A stretch of 64,000 nt of DNA, from assembly GCF_003261635.1 (NCBI RefSeq), contig NZ_QFXK01000035.1, positions 540,390-604,389 of the forward strand, read 5' to 3'. Made by a program: the position numbers and the translations under genes. Below are positions 16,865 through 24,717 of this stretch, in pieces. A model generated the notes under the pieces. That model made no database searches and was not told the origin of the DNA. It was given only the letters and a program-made list of their open reading frames with translations. The DNA is from Kribbella monticola (lineage in GTDB: Bacteria > Actinomycetota > Actinomycetes > Propionibacteriales > Kribbellaceae). Numbering within the stretch: position 1 is the stretch's first letter; every line of letters begins with the position of its first letter.

Positions 16865-17473
16865 TCAGAGCCAGCCGTTGTCGACAGCGATCCGGACTGC
16901 TTCGGCGCGGGTTCGGGCGCCCGTCTTGCCGATGGCGGCCGAGAGGTGGTTCCGCACGGTGCCCTCCGAAAGATGGAGCTCGCGGGCGATGTCCGCGACG
17001 GTGCCGCCCTCGCGAGCGGACCGTAGTACGTCGGACTCGCGCGCGGTCAACGGGCTGGTCCCGGCGACGAGCGTCTCGGCGGCGAGTGATGGATCGACGA
17101 CGCGGAGTCCTTGGTGCACACGCCGTACTGCGTCGGCCAGTTGCGCGGCGGGCGTGTCCTTCACGACGAACCCGGCCGCACCAGCCTCCATCGCACGCCG
17201 CAGATACCCGGGCCGGCCGAAAGTCGTCACCATCAGAACGCGAACAGACGGTACGGCGGTACGCAGCGCAGCGGCAGCCTCGATGCCGTCGAGCCCGGGC
17301 ATCTCCACGTCCAGCAACGCCACATCTGGCTTGGCCGCGAGGACGGCGTCGACGACCTCGTCGCCGCGGCCGACCTCGGACACCACCTCGAGATCGGGCT
17401 CCAGATCCAGCAGCGCGGCCAGCGCGCCTCGGACCAGGGCCTGGTCATCGGCGAGCAACAATCGGATGTTCAC
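16865..17473 (-). CDS. NarL/LuxR-family response regulator (DesR-like)
   Basis: The 202-residue product has a receiver domain with acidic pocket ADD (9-10), phospho-acceptor Asp55 in LLDVEMPG and the conserved Lys in VVKDTP, then a LuxR helix-turn-helix (LTARESDVLRSAREGGTVADIARELHLSEGTVRNHL). The GTG start overlaps the stop of the kinase gene upstream (GTGA). It probably controls the ABC transporter genes of the same operon. Confidence 0.9.
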   Translation of the reverse strand: MNIRLLLADDQALVRGALAALLDLEPDLEVVSEVGRGDEVVDAVLAAKPDVALLDVEMPGLDGIEAAAALRTAVPSVRVLMVTTFGRPGYLRRAMEAGAAGFVVKDTPAAQLADAVRRVHQGLRVVDPSLAAETLVAGTSPLTARESDVLRSAREGGTVADIARELHLSEGTVRNHLSAAIGKTGARTRAEAVRIAVDNGWL

Positions 17474-18633
17474 GAGGCCACTCTGACAGCCAGCCGAAAC
17501 CCGCCACCCGGTGCCTGGCCCACCTGGAGGCTCGCGCCCGCCTTGTCGGCCCGCTCCCGCAACCCGATCAGGCCGTGCCCGGTCCCGCTCCCGCTCGGTG
17601 CCGGCCCTTTTCCGTCGTCCCGTACTTCGATCTGCTGCGCGTCGAGTCGGATCGTGCAGCGCTTCGCACCCGAGTGCCGTACGACGTTGGTCACGCCCTC
17701 GCGCACCACCCAGGCGAACAACTCACGATTCTCCTCAGGCACCTCGTCGACCACGGTCGGCAGATCCGCCTTGATCTCGGCAGCCTGCAGCGCGGCGCGC
17801 GCGGCCACCAGTTCGCCCGCAAGACTCAACTCCCGGTACCCCGCGACAGCGGCCCGTACGTCGGCAAGCGCAGCCCGGGCCAGGTGCTCCACGTCGGCTA
17901 CCTCCGCGGCAGCGCGTTCCGGGTTCGCCTCCATCAGCCGCCCGGCCAGCTCCGCCTTCACCGTGATCACCGTCAGCGAATGACCCAGGATGTCGTGCAG
18001 ATCCCGTGCGAACCGGTTCCGTTCCTCCTGCACCGCGAGCTCGGCGAAGTCCTGGCGCGCAACGGCCAGTTCCATGCTGCGCTGGATGGCCCGGCGCATC
18101 CCGAAGACAGCGAGGCCGCCGAGGACGATCGAGATGCTGTAGCTGCCGTCGTCGGACCAGCCAGGGACCAATCGCAGCGAGATCTCGGCGAGCGTCAGGA
18201 GCCCGACGCCGAGCGCGACGCCGACCCGCAGCGACATCACCATGATGCCGAGCGCCTCGACGAACACGAGGGTCGTCAGCGCGGTGTCCCCGGCGGCGGG
18301 CACCATCAGCGCGCCCAGGACGAGCAACACGATGATGAAGGTGAGCCGCAGCGGCAGCGGCGCCGTGACCCGGGCCATGTTCCGGTACCGCGCGTAGCCG
18401 AAGAACGCCATGTAGCAGATCACGAACAACACCAGCGCGGTCAGCCCGAGCACTCGCTCGGGCATGTTGTCGTGCTTGAGGATGACCTCGAGTGGCTTGT
18501 TGAGGAAGAACAGCCAGATCCCGGCCAGCAACCAGCCGAATCCGGGCCGCCGGCGCACGCTGTCGAGCGCGGCACCGACGGCCTCGAACTGGTCCGGATT
18601 GCCCGGCATGCTGGGCTGTTCGCGGGGACTCAC
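17470..18633 (-). CDS. Sensor histidine kinase, HisKA_3 (DesK-like)
   Basis: The 387-residue protein has six predicted membrane segments in the first 180 residues with short loops, typical of membrane-state sensors. The dimerisation/phospho-acceptor motif RDLHDILGHSL carries His213. A small ATPase domain with VVREGVTNVVRHS, DDGKGP and GTGHGLIGLRER follows. The GTG start has a weak ribosome site; ATG 18609 is an alternative. It is coupled to its response regulator. Confidence 0.88.
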   Translation of the reverse strand: MSPREQPSMPGNPDQFEAVGAALDSVRRRPGFGWLLAGIWLFFLNKPLEVILKHDNMPERVLGLTALVLFVICYMAFFGYARYRNMARVTAPLPLRLTFIIVLLVLGALMVPAAGDTALTTLVFVEALGIMVMSLRVGVALGVGLLTLAEISLRLVPGWSDDGSYSISIVLGGLAVFGMRRAIQRSMELAVARQDFAELAVQEERNRFARDLHDILGHSLTVITVKAELAGRLMEANPERAAAEVADVEHLARAALADVRAAVAGYRELSLAGELVAARAALQAAEIKADLPTVVDEVPEENRELFAWVVREGVTNVVRHSGAKRCTIRLDAQQIEVRDDGKGPAPSGSGTGHGLIGLRERADKAGASLQVGQAPGGGFRLAVRVAS

Positions 18634-18663
18634 GATCTCAAACTATCTGCTCGGGACCGGTGC

Positions 18664-19398
18664 TCAGGCGCGAGCGGTGTCGGCCCGGTAGCGGCGCAGC
18701 GCGATGAAGCCCAGCACCACGGTCCAGCCCAGCACCACCAGGACTGCGTGGGTGTCGAGTCCGCTCTGCGACAGCGCGCTGCGCGAGCTCTGCCCGGTCC
18801 AGTACGCCGGGGTCAGCTGGGCAATGTGCTTCATCACCGACGGCATCGAGTCGACCGGCAACCACAGACCACCGAAGGCGGCGATCAGCATGGTGCTCAG
18901 CCCTGTGATCGGCTGCACGCTGTCCGGCTTGGCGACGTACCCGATGACCAGGCCGATCGCGGCGAACGGCAGGGCGCCCAGCCATGACACCAGCGCCACA
19001 GAGATCCACTGCGAAGCGCTCAGGCTGACGTGACCGGCCGTCATACCGAAGAGGAAGACGACCACCAGCGGGGGAATCGCCAGCAGCAGCGACAGGATCA
19101 CCTTCGAAACGACGTACGCCTGCGGCTTCAGCGGGGTGAGTCGTAGCGTCCGGTTCCAGCCGCCGTCACGTTCGGCGGCGATGATGCCACCGCTGCTCAT
19201 CGCGGCGGACATCGAGCCGAAGATGGCCATGCTGACCATCACGTAGGCGATCGCCGAGATCCCACTTTGGCTGGCGTCCTTCGGGATCGTCAGGCCGAAG
19301 ATGGCGAACAGCACCAGCGGCATCAGGATCGCGAAGATCACCACTCGCCGGTTCCGCAGCGTACGGCGGATGTCGAACTTCAGGTAGTCGAGGTTCAT
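18664..19398 (-). CDS. ABC-2 type efflux permease
   Basis: The 244-residue membrane protein has six hydrophobic segments and the ABC-2 features AAERDGGWNRTLRLTPLKP and a C-terminal YRAD tail. Its start overlaps the ATPase stop (ATGA), and the kinase gene follows 30 nt downstream. This ATPase/permease/kinase/regulator order is common in Actinobacteria and Firmicutes for stress- or drug-responsive exporters. Confidence 0.9.
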   Translation of the reverse strand: MNLDYLKFDIRRTLRNRRVVIFAILMPLVLFAIFGLTIPKDASQSGISAIAYVMVSMAIFGSMSAAMSSGGIIAAERDGGWNRTLRLTPLKPQAYVVSKVILSLLLAIPPLVVVFLFGMTAGHVSLSASQWISVALVSWLGALPFAAIGLVIGYVAKPDSVQPITGLSTMLIAAFGGLWLPVDSMPSVMKHIAQLTPAYWTGQSSRSALSQSGLDTHAVLVVLGWTVVLGFIALRRYRADTARA

Positions 19399-20297
19399 GC
19401 CAGGGACTCCTCTTCAGCGTCGCTGATCGCCAGGACGGCGTCCTCGAGGTCGGCCGAGGTCACCTCGATGTCGTGTGCGGGGGTGTTGTTCAACAGGTGG
19501 CGCAGGGTGTCGTCGGAGTTCGCGCATTGCAGCAGCACCACGTCGCCCCGCGTCTCGACATTCCGTACGCCGGGAAGCGCGGCGAGGGCGGCCAGGTCGG
19601 CCCCCGGGACGGTGGCCCGGATCGTCCGCCCGGAGACGCCCGCCTTGATCTGCGCGGCGGTGCCGTCGGCAACCACTTTGCCGTTGCGCATCAGCACCAC
19701 GCGGTCGGCGTACGCGTCGGCCTCTTCCAGATAGTGCGTCGCGAACAGGACGGTCCGGCCGCGCGCGGTCTCGGCGTGCATGGAGGCCCAGAAGTCCCGG
19801 CGGGACTCCACGTCCATACCGGTGGTCGGCTCGTCCAGCACGATCAGATCGGGCTGCGGGATGATCGCCATCGCGAACCGGACCCGCTGCTTCTGCCCGC
19901 CGGACAGGCCCTTGATCTTGCGGCCAACCAGGTCGGCGATGCCGGCCCGGTCCAGTGCCTCGGCCACCGGCATGGGCTCCTTGTGCAGACCCGCCACCAG
20001 GTTCATCAGTTCGCCGACCTTGGCGTCCTCGATGATGCCGCCGCTCTGCAACATCGCGCCGACCTTGCCGGTGGCGATCGCCTCGGCCGGCGACGAGCCG
20101 TACACCTGCACGCTGCCCTGGTCCGGCCGGACCAGACCGAGCAGCATCTCGATGGTGGTGGACTTGCCGGCGCCGTTGGGCCCCAGCATCGCCACCACTT
20201 CGCCCGACCGGATCGTGAGGTCCACCCCGGCCACGGCCTGCACATCGCCGTACCTCTTGGTCACACCGTTGAGGGTGACCGCAGTCGTTGTCGTCAT
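19395..20297 (-). CDS. ABC efflux ATPase (CcmA/NatA/DrrA type)
   Basis: The 300-residue ATPase starts at ATG 20297; a longer reading is unsupported. Walker A is GPNGAGKST, the signature LSGGQKQR, Walker B LIVLDEPTTG, followed by the H-loop THY. A C-terminal extension (about 220-300) has the beta-alpha pattern seen in DrrA-type ATPases. It heads the operon with its permease and two-component system. Confidence 0.92.
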   Translation of the reverse strand: MTTTTAVTLNGVTKRYGDVQAVAGVDLTIRSGEVVAMLGPNGAGKSTTIEMLLGLVRPDQGSVQVYGSSPAEAIATGKVGAMLQSGGIIEDAKVGELMNLVAGLHKEPMPVAEALDRAGIADLVGRKIKGLSGGQKQRVRFAMAIIPQPDLIVLDEPTTGMDVESRRDFWASMHAETARGRTVLFATHYLEEADAYADRVVLMRNGKVVADGTAAQIKAGVSGRTIRATVPGADLAALAALPGVRNVETRGDVVLLQCANSDDTLRHLLNNTPAHDIEVTSADLEDAVLAISDAEEESLA

Positions 20298-20467
20298 ACC
20301 CAGAATGCTCCCGCCGGGCGGGGTCCGCATCCTGGATCGGCCGTCATGATCCACCCATGACATTCGTCAGCCGCTTCTCAGGGTCGTCGGTCAGGGTTGC
20401 TGTTCAGGGGTTCCAGGACCAGGGCTCCCCGCAACGCGGCGGGCCCTTCGAGTTCCGCCGCGCGGTC

Positions 20468-21322
20468 TCAGATGTCCGGCGCCTCGGTTCGGGGCGTTCG
20501 GGTGATCGCGATGGAGGCCGCGACGACGCAGGCCATTCCGGCGAGCTGGATGGCCGCGAGGCGCTGGCTGAGGATGAGAAATCCGGCGGTGGCGCCGACG
20601 GCCGGTTCGAGGCTCATCAGGATGCCGAACACGGCCGGCTTCATCTTTCTCAGCGCGAGCGTCTCGAGCGAGTACGGGAGGACGGATGAGAGCAGCGCGA
20701 TGGCGAGTCCGGTCACCAGCGAATGCCAGTGCAGCAGTTCGCCGCCCGCGGTCGCGATGCCGAGCGGCGCGGTGACGAGCGCACTGACCACGATCGCCAG
20801 CGCCAGTCCGTCGAGCTGCGCGAACCGTCGCCCGGTCTCCGCGCTGAGGAGGATGTAACAAGCCCAGAGCGCCCCGGCGAGCCCCGCGAACCCGACGCCG
20901 AGCCAGTTGACCGCGCTGAGTTCATGACCATTCACCAGTACGACGCCCAGTGCGGCTCCGGCGACGGCGATGAGATCCCGGCGCTTGCGTGACATCGCCG
21001 CGGCGAGGCCGAGCGGGCCGATGAATTCGATCGTCACCGCGACGCCGAGCGGGAGGCGCTCCAGTGAGAGGTAGAAGCTGAGGTTCATCAATCCCAACAC
21101 GATGCCAAAGGCAACCACTGCTGCGACATCCCGCTTGGTTCGTTGCCTCAGTCGTGGCCGGGCGATCACCAGCAGGATCGGCACTGCCAACGCCAGTCGA
21201 AGCGAAACGGTGCCCACGGCCCCCAGTCGCTGGATCAGCTGAGCCGCCAACGCCCCACCGAACTGGACGGACACCACCCCACCCAGCACCATGACCGTCG
21301 GCGGCACTTGCAACTTACGCAC
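20468..21322 (-). CDS. EamA/DMT-family metabolite exporter (RhtA-like)
   Basis: The 284-residue protein has ten predicted helices arranged as two EamA repeats; the loop LSLERLPLGVAVTIEFIGPL is characteristic of RhtA-like threonine/homoserine exporters. The start is GTG 21322. It stands alone between the ABC operon and the inositol-monophosphatase-like gene on the same strand. The substrate is not determinable here. Confidence 0.87.
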   Translation of the reverse strand: MRKLQVPPTVMVLGGVVSVQFGGALAAQLIQRLGAVGTVSLRLALAVPILLVIARPRLRQRTKRDVAAVVAFGIVLGLMNLSFYLSLERLPLGVAVTIEFIGPLGLAAAMSRKRRDLIAVAGAALGVVLVNGHELSAVNWLGVGFAGLAGALWACYILLSAETGRRFAQLDGLALAIVVSALVTAPLGIATAGGELLHWHSLVTGLAIALLSSVLPYSLETLALRKMKPAVFGILMSLEPAVGATAGFLILSQRLAAIQLAGMACVVAASIAITRTPRTEAPDI

Positions 21323-21405
21323 CCCCCGATCACATCACGCCCGTACTACGTGCTTCGCCGCCGCCCACCTCCTGGGACCCGCGCCGGCCACGTAGTACGA
21401 CAGGA

Positions 21406-22188
21406 TCAGCGGAGATAGGGGGCGATGATGTCGAGAAGAGCCCCGTGCGTTCGTGCGTCGGCGGCTGCGATGAGGCCCGGGCCGGAGTGGACGGGGAGTC
21501 CGCGCAGGTCGGTGACGATGCAGCCGGCTGCCTGGCAGAGCGCGATCCCGGCAGTGAAGTGGACGCTGTCGCGGAGGTTGCCGTCGGTCACATAGGCGGC
21601 GCGTCGTCCGGCCGCGACCCAAGCGACGGCCAAAGTCGTCGACAAGACGCGCTGGGCGAACGTCTCCCGGAACGTCGGATCGGTCAGCAGCTTCGAGCCG
21701 AGAAATCCGCCGTCGGTGATCGGATCGAGATTGACGTCGACCAGTCGCGAGTCCGCCGAGGGCGCCAAGGGCGAGTCGGAGCCATTCCGGCGTACGCGGG
21801 CGGTTTCGCCGTCGGTCCAGAAGGTCTCGCCGGACACCGGATCGGCGACCGCGGCGACGTCACCCTGCAGTGCCACGTTGACCGAGAAGAGCGGCGTACC
21901 GGCGGCGAAGTTGAGCGTGCCGCACAACGGGTCGACCAACCATCGCCTCGGAGCATCGGCATTGCCGCTCGCGCCGTACTCCTCCCCGACGATCGCATCC
22001 TGAGGCCGTGCCCCCTGGATCACCTCGAGAATCGCCTTCTCCGCCGCGAGGTCCGCATCGGTTGCGAAGTCCGTCGCCGACTTCACATGCCGCCCCACCG
22101 GAGTGCCGTACTGACTCCGCACCACCGCAGCCCCAGCCTCCACCGCCGCAATCGCCAACTCCACATCAGACCCGCTGTGCTCACCCAT
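21406..22188 (-). CDS. Inositol-monophosphatase-like protein with altered metal-ligand residues
   Basis: The 260-residue product starts at ATG 22188. It has the IMPase fold motifs VGEEYG (first metal Glu) and WLVDPLCGTLNFAAG. In active enzymes the second motif reads D-P-x-D-G-T, so a metal-binding Asp is replaced by Cys. The C-terminal motif that normally reads W-D-x-A-A-G appears here as VHFTAG, with His in the place of the Asp metal ligand. The rest aligns well in length and order. It may be a non-catalytic or differently metallated family member. Upstream start choices are uncertain because the ribosome site (GGGG) is very close to the ATG. Confidence 0.8.
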   Translation of the reverse strand: MGEHSGSDVELAIAAVEAGAAVVRSQYGTPVGRHVKSATDFATDADLAAEKAILEVIQGARPQDAIVGEEYGASGNADAPRRWLVDPLCGTLNFAAGTPLFSVNVALQGDVAAVADPVSGETFWTDGETARVRRNGSDSPLAPSADSRLVDVNLDPITDGGFLGSKLLTDPTFRETFAQRVLSTTLAVAWVAAGRRAAYVTDGNLRDSVHFTAGIALCQAAGCIVTDLRGLPVHSGPGLIAAADARTHGALLDIIAPYLR

Positions 22189-22257
22189 ATCCCCATCCAA
22201 CACTTGCGCGAGGCCAGCCGGCGGACACCGCCTACCTGTCGGCGCCTGTGTACCGAT

Positions 22258-22341
22258 CGACAGGAGGTAGCCAATCTCGGGCCTGCCTCCCACGCTCCGC
22301 CGCGCCTTCTCCGGCAGGCTTTTGAGGAGCACCTCCTGTCG
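22258..22341. repeat. 84-bp nested inverted repeat
   Basis: Outer arms CGACAGGAGGT (22258-22268) and ACCTCCTGTCG (22331-22341) are perfect 11-bp complements. Inner arms GCCTGCC (22281-22287) and GGCAGGC (22313-22319) nest inside. It lies in the gap between the IMPase-like gene and the TetR gene, both on the minus strand. Confidence 0.6.
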
Positions 22342-22359
22342 GTAAGAACAACATCCGAG

Positions 22360-22396
22360 CGGTCGGCGCACGTACGGCTGCACCTTCAGCCGACCG
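22360..22396 (-). terminator. Hairpin downstream of the TetR gene
   Basis: CGGTCGGC (22360-22367) pairs with GCCGACCG (22389-22396), and CGGCTG/CAGCCG offer an alternative inner stem. It lies 86 nt past the TetR stop on the minus strand. No U-tract follows, as is usual in high-GC actinobacteria. Confidence 0.4.
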
Positions 22397-22481
22397 GTGG
22401 CGGATCCGCAGTTCCTTCGGCCAACTGAGCGAGACGTCCTTGAGGGCAGGCGCGGAGCGGGCTGCTTTTCCGGCGTACGGG

Positions 22482-23111
22482 TTAAGCGCGGAGGGTGTTG
22501 AGGCCTTGCCAGAGGAAGGTCATCAAGGTGGTGGCGGTTTGGGTGGGGGAGGGTGGGGCGGGGTGTTTGGTGCGCCAGATGGCGAGGCGTTCGGTGGCGC
22601 CGGAGATGGATTGGGCGACGATCTGGATCTCGTCCTCGGTGAAGGCGTGGCCCGCGGGGAGGTTGAGGCGGACCATGGTGGCGATCAGTTCGACGAAGTC
22701 GGCGCGGACCTCGTCGGCGGCCTGGGCTGCCGGGCCGGCGGCGAGCATGCCTTCGTCGACGAGGACGGACCAGGCGCGTGGGTGGTCGTCGAGGAACGAG
22801 AACCATTCGACGAAGCCGGCCTTCATCGCCTCCTCGGCGTCCGGGGCGGCGAGAACGGCCTCGGAGACGGCGTCGAGGAGCTGGGCGCGCAGGCGGGACA
22901 GGCAAGCGAGGAAGAGGCCGTCCTTCGAACCGTAGTACTGGTAGATCAGCGGCTTCGAGACGCCGACCTCGGCGGCGATCTCGTCCATCGAGGTGCCCTG
23001 GTAGCCGCGCTCGCCGAAGATCCGCTCGGCCGCGTCCAGGATCTCCCGCTCCCGCGCAGCCCGGTCCCGCCGCCGCTTCGGCGGTACTGCGTGGTCAGTG
23101 GTCGAGGTCAC
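22482..23111 (-). CDS. TetR-family transcriptional regulator
   Basis: The 209-residue product has an N-terminal TetR helix-turn-helix: ILDAAERIFGERGYQGTSMDEIAAEVGVSKPLIYQYYGSKDGLF. The C-terminal ligand-binding part is all-helical with a Trp-rich FVEWFSFLDDHPRAW. The start is GTG 23111. It diverges from the monooxygenase gene, and the 69-bp gap holds paired palindromes, so it probably represses that gene and itself. Confidence 0.9.
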   Translation of the reverse strand: MTSTTDHAVPPKRRRDRAAREREILDAAERIFGERGYQGTSMDEIAAEVGVSKPLIYQYYGSKDGLFLACLSRLRAQLLDAVSEAVLAAPDAEEAMKAGFVEWFSFLDDHPRAWSVLVDEGMLAAGPAAQAADEVRADFVELIATMVRLNLPAGHAFTEDEIQIVAQSISGATERLAIWRTKHPAPPSPTQTATTLMTFLWQGLNTLRA

Positions 23112-23133
23112 TTGCGAAGTCTAACTGACTCCG

Positions 23134-23162
23134 AGTAACTTACTGGGAGTAACTTGACTCCC
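23134..23162. promoter_or_regulatory. Candidate TetR operator pair
   Basis: AGTAAcTTACT (23134-23144) is a palindrome around a central C, and GGGAGTaacttgACTCCC (23145-23162) is an adjacent 6-bp-arm inverted repeat. The 9-mer GAGTAACTT also occurs twice directly (23133 and 23147). The sites lie between the divergent TetR and monooxygenase genes. Confidence 0.55.
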
Positions 23163-23180
23163 GACGCTCGGAGGTTCCCG

Positions 23181-24647
23181 ATGGCGACCGTGCAGGACAC
23201 CTCGACACATCACCGGATCGTGGTGATCGGGACCGGGTTCGCCGGGATCGGGATGGCGGTCCGGCTGAAGCAGGCCGGGTACGACGACTTCGTCGTACTG
23301 GAGCGGGCCAAGGACGTCGGCGGGACCTGGCGGGACAACACGTACCCGGGCTGCCGGTGTGACGTCCCCTCGCATCTCTATTCGTTCTCCTTCGCGCCGA
23401 ACCCGGACTGGTCGTCGACCTTCTCGCCGCAGCCCGAGATCGAGGAGTACCTCCGCAACGTCACCGACGGCTTCGCGGTCCGCCCGCACATCCGCTTCGA
23501 GCACGCGGTCCAGGCGGCGCATTGGGAGGACGGCCACTGGCGGATCCACACCAGCCAGGGCGAGTTCACGGCCGACCTGCTGCTGTCCGGAATGGGGCCG
23601 CTGGCCGAGCCGTCGTACCCGAAACTCAAGGGAATCGAGAACTTCGAGGGCGACGTGTTCCACTCCGCGCAGTGGAATCACGATCTCGACCTGAGTGGAC
23701 GCAAGGTCGCGGTGATCGGGACGGGCGCATCGGCGATCCAGTTCGTGCCGGCGATCCAGCCCGAGGTCGAGGAACTTCACCTGTTCCAGCGGACACCGCC
23801 CTGGGTGATGCCGCGGCCGGATCGCCGGATCACCGCGGCGGAGAAGCGGATCTACAAGGCGTTTCCCTTTGTGCAGAAGGCGGTTCGCGCCGGTATCTAC
23901 TGGTCGCGCGAGTCGCTGGTCCTCGGTTTCGCCAAGCTTCCCGGCATCATGAAGCAGGGTCAGAAAATCGCCGAGCGCCACCTCGCCGAGCAGATCCGCG
24001 ATCCCGAGTTGCGCGCCAGGCTAACGCCCGACTTCACCCTGGGCTGTAAGCGGGTGCTGATCTCCGACGACTACTACCCGGCCGTCGCGCAGCCGAACGT
24101 GGAGGTGGTCACCGAGGCGATCCACGAGGTCACCCCGACCGGCATCGTCACCGACGACGGCGTCAAGCACGAGGTCGACACGATCATCTACGGCACCGGG
24201 TTCCGGGTCACCGACCTGCCGGTGATGGACATGCTGCACGGCCGCGACGGGCTGACCCTGCGCGAGGCCTGGAGCAACGGGATGGAAGCACACCTCGGTA
24301 CGGCGGTCAGCGGCTTCCCCAACTTCTTCCTGCTGATCGGGCCGAACACGGGTCTGGGGCACAGCTCGATGGTGTTCATGATCGAGTCGCAGATCGCCTA
24401 CATCCTGGACGCGATCAAGACGATGGATGCCGAGGGCATCAAAGAGGTCGAGGTCCGGCCGGAGGTGCAGCGCGAGTTCGTCGACGGCGTCCGCTCGTCG
24501 ATGCGCAACACGATCTGGACCCGCGGCGGCTGCACCAGCTGGTACCTCGACGCCGAGGGCCGCAACACCACTCTCTGGCCGTCCTTCACCTTCTGGTTCC
24601 GCCGGCTGACCAGCCACTTCGACCGCAGTCAGTACCGGACCGCCTAG
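23181..24647 (+). CDS. FAD/NADPH-dependent monooxygenase, Baeyer-Villiger or EthA/MymA type
   Basis: The 488-residue product starts at ATG 23181 with GGAGG 6 nt upstream. The FAD Rossmann motif GTGFAGIG is at 17-24 and the NADPH Rossmann motif GTGASA at about 183-188. Between them FEGDVFHSAQWN (155-166) matches the Baeyer-Villiger fingerprint F-x-G-x3-H-x3-W, with Asn at the usually Pro/Asp final position. The family inserts one oxygen atom next to a carbonyl or oxidises S or N atoms. The gene is divergent from a TetR regulator and lies upstream of membrane-protein genes. Confidence 0.9.
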   Translation: MATVQDTSTHHRIVVIGTGFAGIGMAVRLKQAGYDDFVVLERAKDVGGTWRDNTYPGCRCDVPSHLYSFSFAPNPDWSSTFSPQPEIEEYLRNVTDGFAVRPHIRFEHAVQAAHWEDGHWRIHTSQGEFTADLLLSGMGPLAEPSYPKLKGIENFEGDVFHSAQWNHDLDLSGRKVAVIGTGASAIQFVPAIQPEVEELHLFQRTPPWVMPRPDRRITAAEKRIYKAFPFVQKAVRAGIYWSRESLVLGFAKLPGIMKQGQKIAERHLAEQIRDPELRARLTPDFTLGCKRVLISDDYYPAVAQPNVEVVTEAIHEVTPTGIVTDDGVKHEVDTIIYGTGFRVTDLPVMDMLHGRDGLTLREAWSNGMEAHLGTAVSGFPNFFLLIGPNTGLGHSSMVFMIESQIAYILDAIKTMDAEGIKEVEVRPEVQREFVDGVRSSMRNTIWTRGGCTSWYLDAEGRNTTLWPSFTFWFRRLTSHFDRSQYRTA

Positions 24648-24658
24648 CAGCCCTTCAC

Positions 24659-24697
24659 TATGTGACATCGATCGTGTTACATTCGATCGGTCACATA
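24659..24697 (+). promoter_or_regulatory. Candidate MerR operator upstream of the membrane-protein gene at 24718
   Basis: TATGTGAC (24659-24666) and GTCACATA (24690-24697) are perfect 8-bp inverted arms; a further GTTACAT lies between them (24676-24682). The half-site matches the GTTACATA arms of the palindrome at 27121-27139 beside the MerR gene in 7 of 8 positions, so both sites are probably bound by that regulator. Confidence 0.55.
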
Positions 24698-24717
24698 CCT
24701 GGTCGAAGGGTGCGCCG

